From an uncultured Bacteroidia bacterium (lineage in GTDB: Bacteria > Bacteroidota > Bacteroidia > Bacteroidales > Prolixibacteraceae), in the NCBI GenBank assembly GCA_903850335.1, contig CAINLJ010000260.1, positions 41,021-105,020 of the forward strand: a DNA stretch of 64,000 nucleotides, in the 5' to 3' direction. Of the stretch, positions 1 through 8,835 are shown piece after piece (position 1 is the stretch's first letter; the number at the start of each line of letters is the position of its first letter). Under the pieces are notes generated by a model, which was not told the DNA's origin, searched no databases, and was given only the letters and a program-made list of their open reading frames with translations. Both the position numbers and the translations under genes were made by a program.

Positions 1-1846
1 CCTTATTACCTCCTGGAGTTGGATAATCGCCTGTAAAATACCAGTCGCCTAAGTCATTTGGACAGGCAATATGAAGGTTATCAACTGTTTGATAAACAAT
101 CTCTACCTCAGCATGGCAATCGGAAGGTTTAAGTAATTGAGCGATTTTCACAGAAATCTCATCGTCACTAAAGGGTTTATAAATCTCTGTAACGTAATTT
201 ACCATTTCTTCTTTAGGAAGATGCTGTTGTTGCTTGCATCTCTTATAAACGGAGTCAATTATACCCGACCGGCCAGTTTCCCTGAGAAGGGCAATAGCAG
301 CTTCAAATGCAACGAATTTCACGAGTACAGCCATATCAATTCCATAGCAATCCGGATAACGTATCTGAGGTGCCGATGATACGATGATAATCTTCTTTGG
401 CTTTAATCGGTCAAGAATCTTCAATATGCTCTGTTTCAGAGTAGTTCCCCTTACTATTGAATCATCAAGGACGACAAGTGTGTCCTTATGGTTTTCAACT
501 ATTCCGTAAGTCACATCGTAAACGTGACCCACAAGATCATCACGGCTGGAATCATCTGCAATAAAAGTGCGCATTTTAACGTCTTTTATGGCTATTTTTT
601 CCATTCTTGGCTGAACAGAAATAATCTCTTCGATGTCATTGTCGGTTATGTTAGCACCCAGTGCCCGGATTTTTTCTTTTTTCCAGTTGATAAGCTGAGT
701 TCTGATTCCCTCCATCATTCCCAGAAATGCCGTTTCAGCTGTGTTTGGAATATAGGAAAAAACGGTATTCTTGATGTCATTGTTAATCTTACCCAGAATA
801 ATAGGAGCCAACAGGAATCCAAGCTTTTTCCGTTCGAGATAGATATCACGATCTGAACCTCGCGAAAAATATATCCTTTCAAAAGAGCAGGACTTCCGTG
901 TTTGTGGAATTCGGACAAGCTCATGCTTTATCGTCCCATTTGTCTTGATAATTAAGGCATTGCCGGGTTGTATTTCGTTCACCTGATTCCAGCCAACGTT
1001 CATGACAGTTTGAATAACAGGTCTTTCCGAAGCTACAACGACAATTTCATCATCCGCGTAGTAAAATGCCGGGCGGATACCCCATGGATCACGCACGACA
1101 AATGCGTCTCCATGTCCAAGTACTCCACCGATTGTATATCCGCCATCCCAGTCACGGCTCGCACGTTCAAGGATTTTCCGGACATCAAGTTTCTCCTCTA
1201 TAAGTCCCGAGATCTCCTTGTTCTTGAACCCTTCATTCTTATGTTGTCTGAATAATAATTCATTTTCTTCATCAAGAAAATGTCCTATTTTTTCGAGTAT
1301 TGTTACCGTATCCGTGAATCCCTTTGGATGCTGTCCTAATCCTACAAGAAGATCAAACAGCTCGTCAACATTGGTTAGATTGAAATTCCCTGCAACTACC
1401 AGACTTCTTGAGCGCCAGTTATTTTGGCGCATAACCGGATGAGTGTACTCTACACTGTTTCTGCCGAAGGTTCCGTATCTGAGGTGACCCAGATAAACTT
1501 CACCTGCAAATGGAAGGTTCTTCTTTGCCCATACCGGATCATGAAAAGTCTGTGGAAAGTTCGTAACGGCATGATTAAATTCCTTGTAAATCTTCCCAAA
1601 AACATCTTTTATCGGATTTGGATCTACAGAGCGATGACGAAAGATATATTCCTGGCCAGGCGTGACATTTAGTTTAACTCCAACAACTCCTGCACCATCC
1701 TGTCCCCGGTTGTGCTGTTTCTCCATCAGAAGATAAAGCTTGTTCACCCCATATTGCCAGGTACCATATTTTAAACGGTAATATTCCAGGGGTTTTAACA
1801 ATCTTATCAGGGCAATTCCACACTCATGTTTGATCTGTTCGCTCAT
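1..1846 (-). CDS. PurF-like amidophosphoribosyltransferase paralogue, 3' end outside window
   Basis: This reading frame is missing from the ORF track because its stop lies beyond the left edge. I read about 615 codons on the minus strand starting at 1846. An N-terminal class II glutamine amidotransferase domain is followed by a phosphoribosyltransferase domain. The candidate nucleophile is Cys9 (HECGI), so eight residues would have to be removed. Later motifs are GHLRYGT, RDPWGIRP and the PRPP loop VVLDDSIVRGTT. Family knowledge: PurF transfers glutamine ammonia to PRPP in the first step of purine synthesis. This longer form (over 600 residues) seems to be a Bacteroidota paralogue. The usual HNGNL oxyanion region reads AGNFNL here, so glutaminase activity is not certain. 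The gene follows the SPOR gene by 14 nt and is probably co-transcribed with it. Seen: motifs and frame. Inferred: the exact reaction. Confidence 0.82.
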   Translation of the reverse strand, partial: MSEQIKHECGIALIRLLKPLEYYRLKYGTWQYGVNKLYLLMEKQHNRGQDGAGVVGVKLNVTPGQEYIFRHRSVDPNPIKDVFGKIYKEFNHAVTNFPQTFHDPVWAKKNLPFAGEVYLGHLRYGTFGRNSVEYTHPVMRQNNWRSRSLVVAGNFNLTNVDELFDLLVGLGQHPKGFTDTVTILEKIGHFLDEENELLFRQHKNEGFKNKEISGLIEEKLDVRKILERASRDWDGGYTIGGVLGHGDAFVVRDPWGIRPAFYYADDEIVVVASERPVIQTVMNVGWNQVNEIQPGNALIIKTNGTIKHELVRIPQTRKSCSFERIYFSRGSDRDIYLERKKLGFLLAPIILGKINNDIKNTVFSYIPNTAETAFLGMMEGIRTQLINWKKEKIRALGANITDNDIEEIISVQPRMEKIAIKDVKMRTFIADDSSRDDLVGHVYDVTYGIVENHKDTLVVLDDSIVRGTTLKQSILKILDRLKPKKIIIVSSAPQIRYPDCYGIDMAVLVKFVAFEAAIALLRETGRSGIIDSVYKRCKQQQHLPKEEMVNYVTEIYKPFSDDEISVKIAQLLKPSDCHAEVEIVYQTVDNLHIACPNDLGDWYFTGDYPTPGGNK

Positions 1847-1860
1847 CCTTGATATCCTGA

Positions 1861-2334
1861 TTAGTTGTTTGTCGTTAAATTTAATAATTCCGGCAAGGCA
1901 ATCTCATCTGCAACAATAAAGGCATTCGGAAATTTAAACAATAATGATTTCTGCATTTTTAAAGCTTCACTTTTTGTCCTGAAGTTACCTATACGAACAA
2001 TAAAATCCGGGGATTTAAAAAGTAAATAAGTCTTAACGTCAGGGTAGCTGGAGAGAAACTCAGTCTTAATTCTAATCGCTTGTTTATGCGCGTTTTCTCC
2101 TGATCCAAAATAAATCTGTAGTCTGAATCCGCTCATCGAACTGTTCTTCTTATTCTGGTCCGCCTGTTGCCTGAGGAGGTCGTTAATCCTTGCGTCACAC
2201 TGAATATCCAGCTTATTCCAGATCATCAACGAGTCTGCCTCATTTAGCTGATATCCAAGTACTCTGGCCTGAAGTCCGGAACAGTACCCGGAAACAGTGA
2301 TCAGCAACAAAAGCAGGATGATCGTATATTTCAT
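1861..2334 (-). CDS. Exported SPOR-domain protein
   Basis: A small exported protein of 157 residues from the chosen start. I start at the second methionine (MKYTIILL) because it opens a clear signal peptide of about 20 residues, and because the promoter-like boxes upstream would place transcription start near 2349, after the track's first ATG. After a charged stretch, the C-terminal half (GFRLQIYFGSG to about FPNAFIVADE) has the beta-alpha-beta-beta pattern of a SPOR domain, including the RIGNFRTKSEA segment. SPOR domains bind peptidoglycan glycan strands lacking stem peptides, often at division sites. Its neighbour downstream is the PurF-like gene. The role of this protein is not known beyond likely periplasmic cell-wall binding. 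Confidence 0.8.
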   Translation of the reverse strand: MKYTIILLLLLITVSGYCSGLQARVLGYQLNEADSLMIWNKLDIQCDARINDLLRQQADQNKKNSSMSGFRLQIYFGSGENAHKQAIRIKTEFLSSYPDVKTYLLFKSPDFIVRIGNFRTKSEALKMQKSLLFKFPNAFIVADEIALPELLNLTTNN

Positions 2335-2355
2335 ATTCCTGTATTTTTTGTCCTG

Positions 2356-2385
2356 CAAATATAAACAAATTCAATTGGCGTCAAA
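2356..2385 (-). promoter_or_regulatory. Bacteroidota-type promoter for SPOR-purF-like pair
   Basis: On the minus strand TATATTTG (plus 2356-2363) matches the -7 consensus TAnnTTTG, and TTTG (plus 2382-2385) lies 18 nt upstream, close to the usual 19-21 nt spacing of the -33 element. Predicted transcription start is near 2349, 15 nt before the chosen ATG. Confidence 0.5.
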
Positions 2386-2531
2386 AGATATGGTACCGAA
2401 CGCACATAAATTGTTTATTAACCTTTATATTAGATTATTAGCCGCAATATCCCCTAAATTTGTATTTGAACTCAAATTTATAACCCAGCACTTTAATTGT
2501 TTATTTTCTTAGATTAGTATATAAATGGTGA

Positions 2532-2539
2532 TACTTTTG
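2532..2539 (+). promoter_or_regulatory. -7 box upstream of U32 gene
   Basis: TACTTTTG fits TAnnTTTG and sits about 80 nt before the U32 start. I see no TTTG at the proper -33 spacing, so this is a weak call. Confidence 0.35.
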
Positions 2540-2617
2540 TTCTGGAATTTTTAAATGAATAATTAAACCAAAGAAAGAATTCAAATTCAATGTTTGTCTA
2601 ACTTACGATTTCCTTAG

Positions 2618-4444
2618 ATGACCCCGGTAAAAACAATAGAATTATTAGCGCCAGCAAAAAATCTGATCTGTGGTCTGGCAGCCATAAATCATGGTGCTGA
2701 TGCTGTTTACATTGGCGGTCCTAAATTTGGAGCACGGGAAGATGCCGGAAATTCATTTCAGGACATCGAAACGCTCGTATCCTCAGCCCGAATCTTTGGA
2801 GTCAAAGTTTTTGTTGCCCTTAACACGATCTTGTATGATAGTGAACTGGACGAAGCAGCTAACCAGATTACAAGATTATATGAGTTGGGTGTCGATGCTC
2901 TTATCATTCAGGATCTGGGTATTCTTGAGATGGATCTCCCTCCCATAGCCCTTCATGCCAGCACGCAGCTGCATAATTATCTGCCCGAACAACTGAAATT
3001 TCTCGAAGCGGTGCATTTCAGGCGGGCTGTTCTTGCACGTGAGCTGAGCCTCAGCCAAATAAAGGATATTCGAAGCCAGACGACTCTTGAACTGGAGGCA
3101 TTTGTCCATGGTGCACTTTGTGTAAGCTTTAGTGGAAGATGCTATTTGAGTCATGCAATTGGCGGTCGTAGTGCAAACAGGGGGGCATGTGCACAACCAT
3201 GCCGTAAACTTTATACCCTCTACGATTCAGAAAATAAGGTCATCACATCCGATCAGCACCTCCTCTCACTGAAGGATCTCAATCATTCACATTCAATCAG
3301 CGATCTGGCTGATGCCGGTATATCGTCGTTAAAGATTGAGGGACGGCTCAAGGATGTAGATTATGTAAAAAATATAACTGCATTTTACCGTCAGAAAGTT
3401 GATGCATTTCTTGAAGAAAAACCTGAGTTCATGTCTTCCTCTGCAGGAAAAACAACTGTAAGTTTTGAGGCGAATCCTTCAAAATCATTTAACAGAGGTG
3501 CCACAGATTATTTCCTGAATGGCAGGTCCAGGGAGATTACCTCGTTTAGTTCACCGAAATTCCTTGGGGAGACAATTGGTGTTGTGACTAAAGTGGATCA
3601 GCTTTTTTTTGAGACGGATAGTAAGGTAGAGATTTCAAATAACGATGGACTTGTTTTTTTATCCACTAAGGGTGAGAGTATAGGGATTAAGGTTAACACA
3701 GTCGCGAATGGAAGGATTTATCCGGATAAATTGAATGGTATTTATCCTGGAGCAATGATCCATCGAAATTATGACCATCGCTTTCAGGAAGAACTAAAGG
3801 GAGATCATACCCGAAGGAGAATATCCCTGAAAATTGAAATCGTTGATACTGAGAATGGATTTGACATCCAGGGAGTTGATGAAACCGGCACCACGGTTCT
3901 CTTGTCTTTTGAAATTCCAAAGATTCCTGCACGTGATGTTTTGAAATCAAAGGAAACTATCGTTCATCAATTATCAAAAGCAGGTGATACACCGTTTTTA
4001 GTAATTGATGTCAAAACAAATTCAACTGAAAAATATTTCTTTCAGGTTTCTGTACTAAATACAATGAGACGTGACCTGATTAACAGGATTACTGAAATCC
4101 GTATGAATAAATTGCCGGAAAGGGTAATGAATTTGCCAAATGACTTTCCCTATCCTGAGAAAAATATAGGTTATGAATGGAATATCAGCAACCATTTGGC
4201 AAGGAAGTTCTTCCAGCGCCATGGTGTAGAAAATCCTCAGATGGCCTTTGAGAAACAACCTGTGCACCACGGGAAAACTGTTATGACGACTAAGCATTGC
4301 CTAAAATTCCAATTGGGATATTGCCTTAGCTTTGGTGGGGTAAAGCCAAAGGAATTCAGAGAGCCCTTTTCTCTGAATGATGGCAAAAACAATCTTGGAC
4401 TCGAATTCGACTGCGCCCAATGTGTAATGAAAGTCATATACTAA
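2618..4444 (+). CDS. U32-family protein (RlhA/TrhP-type RNA hydroxylation factor)
   Basis: A cytoplasmic protein of 608 residues with no signal peptide. The start IELLAPAKNLICGLAAINHGADAVYIGG is typical of the U32 TIM-like domain. The family signature appears around residues 165-195 (FVHGALCVSFSGRCYLS, then NRGACAQPCR), with the cysteines thought to hold an iron-sulfur cluster. A C-terminal region ends with two more cysteines (FDCAQCV). U32 proteins are annotated as collagenase-like peptidases, but E. coli members RlhA and TrhP act in hydroxylation of 23S rRNA or tRNA. The length is closer to RlhA (about 650) than to TrhP (about 450). The neighbouring AlbA_2 gene 40 nt downstream may be co-transcribed. 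I infer an RNA modification role; peptidase activity is unlikely. No link to the glycan loci is evident. Confidence 0.85.
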   Translation: MTPVKTIELLAPAKNLICGLAAINHGADAVYIGGPKFGAREDAGNSFQDIETLVSSARIFGVKVFVALNTILYDSELDEAANQITRLYELGVDALIIQDLGILEMDLPPIALHASTQLHNYLPEQLKFLEAVHFRRAVLARELSLSQIKDIRSQTTLELEAFVHGALCVSFSGRCYLSHAIGGRSANRGACAQPCRKLYTLYDSENKVITSDQHLLSLKDLNHSHSISDLADAGISSLKIEGRLKDVDYVKNITAFYRQKVDAFLEEKPEFMSSSAGKTTVSFEANPSKSFNRGATDYFLNGRSREITSFSSPKFLGETIGVVTKVDQLFFETDSKVEISNNDGLVFLSTKGESIGIKVNTVANGRIYPDKLNGIYPGAMIHRNYDHRFQEELKGDHTRRRISLKIEIVDTENGFDIQGVDETGTTVLLSFEIPKIPARDVLKSKETIVHQLSKAGDTPFLVIDVKTNSTEKYFFQVSVLNTMRRDLINRITEIRMNKLPERVMNLPNDFPYPEKNIGYEWNISNHLARKFFQRHGVENPQMAFEKQPVHHGKTVMTTKHCLKFQLGYCLSFGGVKPKEFREPFSLNDGKNNLGLEFDCAQCVMKVIY

Positions 4445-4484
4445 GTAATTAAACAATTTAGGCTGCTGTTAAGTTATTTTAAGT

Positions 4485-5141
4485 ATGAGTTTGAAATTAT
4501 TCAAAATGATTGCCGAAGGAGAGCACCAGAGGCAGGATTTTAAATATTGTATTAATGATTCGCGTAAGATCGCGCGGTCGATGGTCGCGTTTTCCAATGC
4601 TGACGGAGGTCGTTTATTACTTGGAATAAGGGATAACGGCTCAGTCGCCGGAGTAAAATCCGATGAAGAATATTACATGGCAGAGGCGGCTGCAAAACTC
4701 TACAGCAAACCTCCTTTAGACTTCCAAACCCAGCAATGGATCATTGAAGGAAAGACTGTGCTTGAAATCAAAATTCCTAAAAGTATTGAGACTCCTCATT
4801 ATGCCCAGAATGACGAGGGTAAATGGCTTGTATATATTCGCAGGGATGATCAGAATATTGTTGCTCCGGGAATCCTGTTAAAAGTCTGGGAGCAACAAAA
4901 GAATCCCCGCGGAGTGTTTATCAGCTTTACGGACGAGGAAAAACGGACACTTTCACTCCTTGAAACTGAACAACATCTCTCGCTGAACCAATTTACACGC
5001 AAGGCAAAACTTCCCCGTTGGAAAGGAGAAAAGATACTTGTTAACCTAATCGTTATCGGTGTCGTTGGAATAGAAATAAGCGAAATAGGGACAAGGTTCT
5101 TCCTTCGTGACGATTTTGATCCGTTGACCGGAATCGTATAG
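4485..5141 (+). CDS. AlbA_2 (Schlafen-like, divergent AAA_4) domain protein
   Basis: A cytoplasmic protein of 218 residues. Residues 10-130 fit the AlbA_2/Schlafen domain: an opening EGEHQRQDFK strand, then SMVAFSNADGGRLLLGI and a conserved IPKSIETPHYA segment before YIRRDDQN. The rest resembles a winged-helix module (residues 150-205), which in this family usually follows the AlbA_2 domain. Members are often called putative DNA-binding or ATP-binding proteins; the catalytic role is not established. It sits between the U32 gene and the phosphoesterase gene with short gaps, and nothing in the neighbourhood fixes its function. Confidence 0.72.
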   Translation: MSLKLFKMIAEGEHQRQDFKYCINDSRKIARSMVAFSNADGGRLLLGIRDNGSVAGVKSDEEYYMAEAAAKLYSKPPLDFQTQQWIIEGKTVLEIKIPKSIETPHYAQNDEGKWLVYIRRDDQNIVAPGILLKVWEQQKNPRGVFISFTDEEKRTLSLLETEQHLSLNQFTRKAKLPRWKGEKILVNLIVIGVVGIEISEIGTRFFLRDDFDPLTGIV

Positions 5142-5176
5142 TACTTGATTTTTTAGATTCTTCAAAATTAAACCTA

Positions 5177-7969
5177 ATGGAATTAAGAAATTATTTAGTC
5201 CTGTTTCTTTGCTTAGCCGCATATCCTTTGACAGGTCAGGAGATTCAGTCCCGTTTAACCGTTGTTTCGTCTCCTTCGGGCAGTTTATATACAAGGATTG
5301 ACAAACCCGGAACGACAGTAATCCCCAATGGCCGTTTGCTAACCCCGTTCGGAAAGTCAATTGAAGTAGCTCCTCACCCTTATGGCCTGACGCTAAACCA
5401 GGATGGAACAATTGCTGTTTCAGCCAATTCAGGTACTTCGCCCCTTTCGATAACCATCATTAAAAATCTTTATTCCGAACATCCTTCAGTTTTACAGGTT
5501 CCCCCGGGCCCTTCAACCAACCAGGGAATATTGGCGTCTGTCTTTATGGGGGTTGCCATTTCGCCAGATAATAAGATTGTCTATGTTTCGGGAGGTCAGC
5601 AAAATATGATTTATATGTTTTCGGTGGATTCAGGTGCAAAGCTGGATTCGATCGACTGTTCGCTATACCCATCCGATGGGAATCTATCAGACGGGTATAT
5701 TGGTGATCTGAAACTGAGCAAGGACGGTCGCTATTTATATGCTGTGGATCAGATGTTGTTCCGATTGATTGTTGCCGATACCAGGACAAGGAAAATTGTT
5801 GGATCTGCAAAAACAGGCCGGTATCCATTTGGAGTTATCCTTTCACCTCAAGGAGATAAGGTATATGTTACGAACGTTGGAATGTTCGAATACAGCAAGA
5901 TTGGAAGCATAGAATCGACCGGGGATTATAAAAATGCACTCAGTTTTCCCCCTTTCGGGTATGGTACTGAGGAAATGAGAAAAGGCCTCAGGATCGATTC
6001 ACTGGATGTTCCGGGCCTTGGAAACCCAAATGGGCCGGAGTCATTTTCTGTTTGGTCTTATAAACTGGATAATCCTGCAACTCCACAATTAAAATCACAA
6101 ATTAAAACAGGAGTACTTGTTGGTGAAAAAATAGAAGGAATTCCTGCCGTCGGGGGCTCAAGCCCGAATTCCCTTGCAGTTAGTAATCAATATGTTTTTG
6201 TGAGTAATGGATCCAACGACAATATCTCAGTAATTGATATCCTCAAAGACACGGTAGCGGCCGAAATTCAACTTAAAGTGCATCCTGCAATAAAGCAATT
6301 CCGTGGTGTTATTCCTTTTGGTCTTGCCGTTTCTCCCGATCAAAAAAGACTATATGTAGCCGAATCAGGTTTAAATGCAATTGGTGTAATAGATATTAAG
6401 TCGCTAAAAGTTATTGGGCATATTCCGGCTGGTTGGTTTCCTTCCAAACTTGAAGTTTCTCCGGATTCAAAGTCATTAATTGTCAGTAATGCCAAGGGTT
6501 TTGGAAGTGGTCCGAACGGTGGAAAGAATTTCATTGAAGGGAAAGAAGGGAGTTATATTGGTAATCTAATGAAGGGTAGTATTTCTGTAATGAGTTTACC
6601 GGATGACAGCAGATTACCAGAACTTTCATCCCGGGTCATTCAAAATAATTTCAGGATCGAGGATTATAATGTTGTTAAAAAACAAAGAGGAGATAATCCA
6701 ATTCCAGTTTATGGTGGAGAGAAAGAGTCACCGATTAAATATTTTGTTTTTATCTCAAAGGAGAATAGAACCTATGATGAGGTCTTTGGTCAGTTGAAAA
6801 AGGGGAATGGCGACCCTTCGATTGCCCGTTACGGCTATGGTTCCACATTTACGAACCATATCAAGACATTGAAGATAGCTAACGCAACAGTGATGCCTAA
6901 TCATCTTCAATTGGCCAGAGAGTTTTCGATTTCAGATAATTTTTATGTTGACTCAGATGTTTCTGCCGACGGTCATCGCTGGCTTGTTAATACCTATCCC
7001 AACGAATGGGTTGAGACATCTGTTCCTGCAAGTTACGGAGGGAACAGGAATTATACGTCAAAATCCAAGGCTCCTGGAAGTCTCGGTATGAACGGCGCAG
7101 CAGGAGCCATTTATCCTGAGGATTACAACGAAGCCGGTTCAATGTGGGAACACCTCGAAAGAAACAAGGTTGAATTTTACAATTTTGGATTTGGAGTGAT
7201 GTTTGAACCCTCATTCTACGACAAGTCTTATAAGTACACCGGGATTAAACATTTCGTCAATTTCCCATTACCCTTACCTATGGTTACCCGCACGTCCAAA
7301 ACCTACCCTACATTTAATATGGCTATTCCGGATCAGTTTAGAGTTCAACAATTTATGAACGAATTTGATGAAAAATGGATAAAGCAAAAGTCCCCGTTAC
7401 CACCGATGCTTACTGTAATCATCCCAAATGACCATGGTGCCGGGGAGAGGGCTGAGGCCGGATTTCCTATGCGTGAAAGTTATATGGCGGATAATGACCT
7501 GGCAATCGGACGAATTGTTGAATACCTTTCTCACACGCCATTTTGGAAAAACATGGCTATTGTAATTACAGAAGATGATGCTCAAAATGGTGTTGACCAT
7601 ATAGACGCACATCGAAGTATTCTGATGGTTATCTCACCATGGGTAAAGAGAAATTATGTTTCAAAAATGCATTATAGTTTCGGGAGCATTTTTAAAACTT
7701 TTTGGAATGTATTAGGTGTGCCTTATCTTAACCAATATGATGCCACCGCAAACGATTTTGCAGATTTTTTTACCTCAACGCCTGATTTCAGACCTTACAA
7801 CGCACTTCCTGTTGATCAGCGAGTCTTTGACCCTCAAAAAGCACTCTCCCCGTTTGATGAGAAATTTGACTGGAAAGCGCTCGAAAATTCTCCGGCAATT
7901 GATAACGATAAGGATGTTCGTGAAGAGCAGAAGGAGAAAAGTGAATACCGTTTGGAGGATCAGAAGTGA
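5177..7969 (+). CDS. Exported YncE-type beta-propeller plus phosphoesterase fusion
   Basis: An exported protein of 930 residues with a signal peptide ending near LTGQE (about residue 21). Residues 50-480 carry repeated propeller blades of YVTN/YncE type, for example MGVAISPDNKIVYVSGG, GVILSPQGDKVYVTN and GLAVSPDQKRLYVAESG. From about residue 520 an alkaline-phosphatase-superfamily phosphoesterase domain begins with KYFVFISKENRTYDEVFG, continues through the metal-binding DSDVSADGHRW segment, and ends with ITEDDAQNGVDHIDAHRS. This architecture is known as the bifunctional YncE/alkaline phosphatase family. Substrate unknown: phosphomonoesters or phosphodiesters are likely. It precedes TerC and another alkaline phosphatase, suggesting a phosphate-scavenging neighbourhood, though no Pho-box was identified. 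Confidence 0.85.
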   Translation: MELRNYLVLFLCLAAYPLTGQEIQSRLTVVSSPSGSLYTRIDKPGTTVIPNGRLLTPFGKSIEVAPHPYGLTLNQDGTIAVSANSGTSPLSITIIKNLYSEHPSVLQVPPGPSTNQGILASVFMGVAISPDNKIVYVSGGQQNMIYMFSVDSGAKLDSIDCSLYPSDGNLSDGYIGDLKLSKDGRYLYAVDQMLFRLIVADTRTRKIVGSAKTGRYPFGVILSPQGDKVYVTNVGMFEYSKIGSIESTGDYKNALSFPPFGYGTEEMRKGLRIDSLDVPGLGNPNGPESFSVWSYKLDNPATPQLKSQIKTGVLVGEKIEGIPAVGGSSPNSLAVSNQYVFVSNGSNDNISVIDILKDTVAAEIQLKVHPAIKQFRGVIPFGLAVSPDQKRLYVAESGLNAIGVIDIKSLKVIGHIPAGWFPSKLEVSPDSKSLIVSNAKGFGSGPNGGKNFIEGKEGSYIGNLMKGSISVMSLPDDSRLPELSSRVIQNNFRIEDYNVVKKQRGDNPIPVYGGEKESPIKYFVFISKENRTYDEVFGQLKKGNGDPSIARYGYGSTFTNHIKTLKIANATVMPNHLQLAREFSISDNFYVDSDVSADGHRWLVNTYPNEWVETSVPASYGGNRNYTSKSKAPGSLGMNGAAGAIYPEDYNEAGSMWEHLERNKVEFYNFGFGVMFEPSFYDKSYKYTGIKHFVNFPLPLPMVTRTSKTYPTFNMAIPDQFRVQQFMNEFDEKWIKQKSPLPPMLTVIIPNDHGAGERAEAGFPMRESYMADNDLAIGRIVEYLSHTPFWKNMAIVITEDDAQNGVDHIDAHRSILMVISPWVKRNYVSKMHYSFGSIFKTFWNVLGVPYLNQYDATANDFADFFTSTPDFRPYNALPVDQRVFDPQKALSPFDEKFDWKALENSPAIDNDKDVREEQKEKSEYRLEDQK

Positions 7970-7982
7970 AGCTGATAAAATT

Positions 7983-7990
7983 TATCTTTG
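7983..7990 (+). promoter_or_regulatory. -7 box upstream of TerC gene
   Basis: TATCTTTG matches TAnnTTTG, 17 nt before the terC-like ATG. No convincing -33 element is present, so transcription could also continue from the phosphoesterase gene. Confidence 0.38.
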
Positions 7991-8007
7991 TAAACTATTT
8001 TTAGATT

Positions 8008-8796
8008 ATGCATATATTCCTTACAGCCGAAGCCTGGATTGCACTGTTTACACTAACATTTCTTGAGATTGTGCTTGGTGTCGACAATGTGATTTTCATT
8101 TCGATAGTTACAAATAAACTTCCAAAGCATAAACAGCAATATGCCAGACGTCTGGGTCTAAGTATCGCCCTTATTTTCAGAATTATGCTGTTATCTCTGA
8201 TCTCGTGGATGACTAAGAGTATGATTGAGCCCCTATTCACAGTTTTTGGACTTGGATTCAGTGTCCGGGAGCTTATTCTCATGGGTGGCGGACTCTTCCT
8301 TCTTGCCAAGAGTACATTAGAGATTCATGCTAAAATGGAAAATTTGCATGAGGTTGGTCATTCTGGCGGAGGTGCCATACTCTCTAAAGTGATTATTCAG
8401 ATTATCCTACTTGACATAGTTTTTTCATTTGATTCTATACTTACAGCAGTCGGATTGACAAAGCAACTGCCAATTATGATCCTGGCAGTTGTCATATCCC
8501 TGTTTATTATGATTTTCTTTGCCGGTAAAATCAGTAAATTCATTGCCAATCATCCTACCCTCGAAATTCTTGCACTTTCATTCCTTATTCTCATCGGCTT
8601 TATGCTCGTCCTTGAAAGTCTGCATGTTGAGGTACCCAAAGGATATATTTATTTTGCTGTTTTTTTCTCCTTACTCGTCGAGATGGTCAATATGAGAATA
8701 CAAAAAAAACACAACCCTGTAGTTCTTCGCCCGGGTATTGAGGCTGGCATCCTGGATAATGAAGATTATAAAATTCAGTCTCCAAAATCAAAATGA
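8008..8796 (+). CDS. TerC-family integral membrane protein
   Basis: A 262-residue inner-membrane protein with about seven hydrophobic segments. The two hallmark acidic motifs of the family are present: FLEIVLGVDNVIFISIV near residues 17-33 and DIVFSFDSILTAVGL near residues 135-149. TerC/Alx/MeeF proteins are linked to manganese (and perhaps calcium) export, including metal loading of exported enzymes, and to tellurite resistance. Here it sits between two exported metal-dependent phosphatases, so a link to metal supply or ion homeostasis for secreted enzymes is possible (inference). Length and topology are normal for the family. Confidence 0.88.
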   Translation: MHIFLTAEAWIALFTLTFLEIVLGVDNVIFISIVTNKLPKHKQQYARRLGLSIALIFRIMLLSLISWMTKSMIEPLFTVFGLGFSVRELILMGGGLFLLAKSTLEIHAKMENLHEVGHSGGGAILSKVIIQIILLDIVFSFDSILTAVGLTKQLPIMILAVVISLFIMIFFAGKISKFIANHPTLEILALSFLILIGFMLVLESLHVEVPKGYIYFAVFFSLLVEMVNMRIQKKHNPVVLRPGIEAGILDNEDYKIQSPKSK

Positions 8797-8835
8797 ACAC
8801 ATTAGTTCAACAAACCAATCGCAAAAATTTAATAA

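Noticed and set aside
137-1672. Plus-strand ORFs at 137, 488, 968, 1218 and 1424
   Set aside because: They are shadows of the PurF-like gene on the minus strand, which the track misses because it has no stop in the window. The minus frame carries clear family motifs.
2618-4444. U32 protein as a collagenase feeding the hydroxyproline route
   Set aside because: The collagenase name is historical; it has no signal peptide and its cysteine pattern matches RNA-hydroxylation factors. It is also far from the HypD-like pair.
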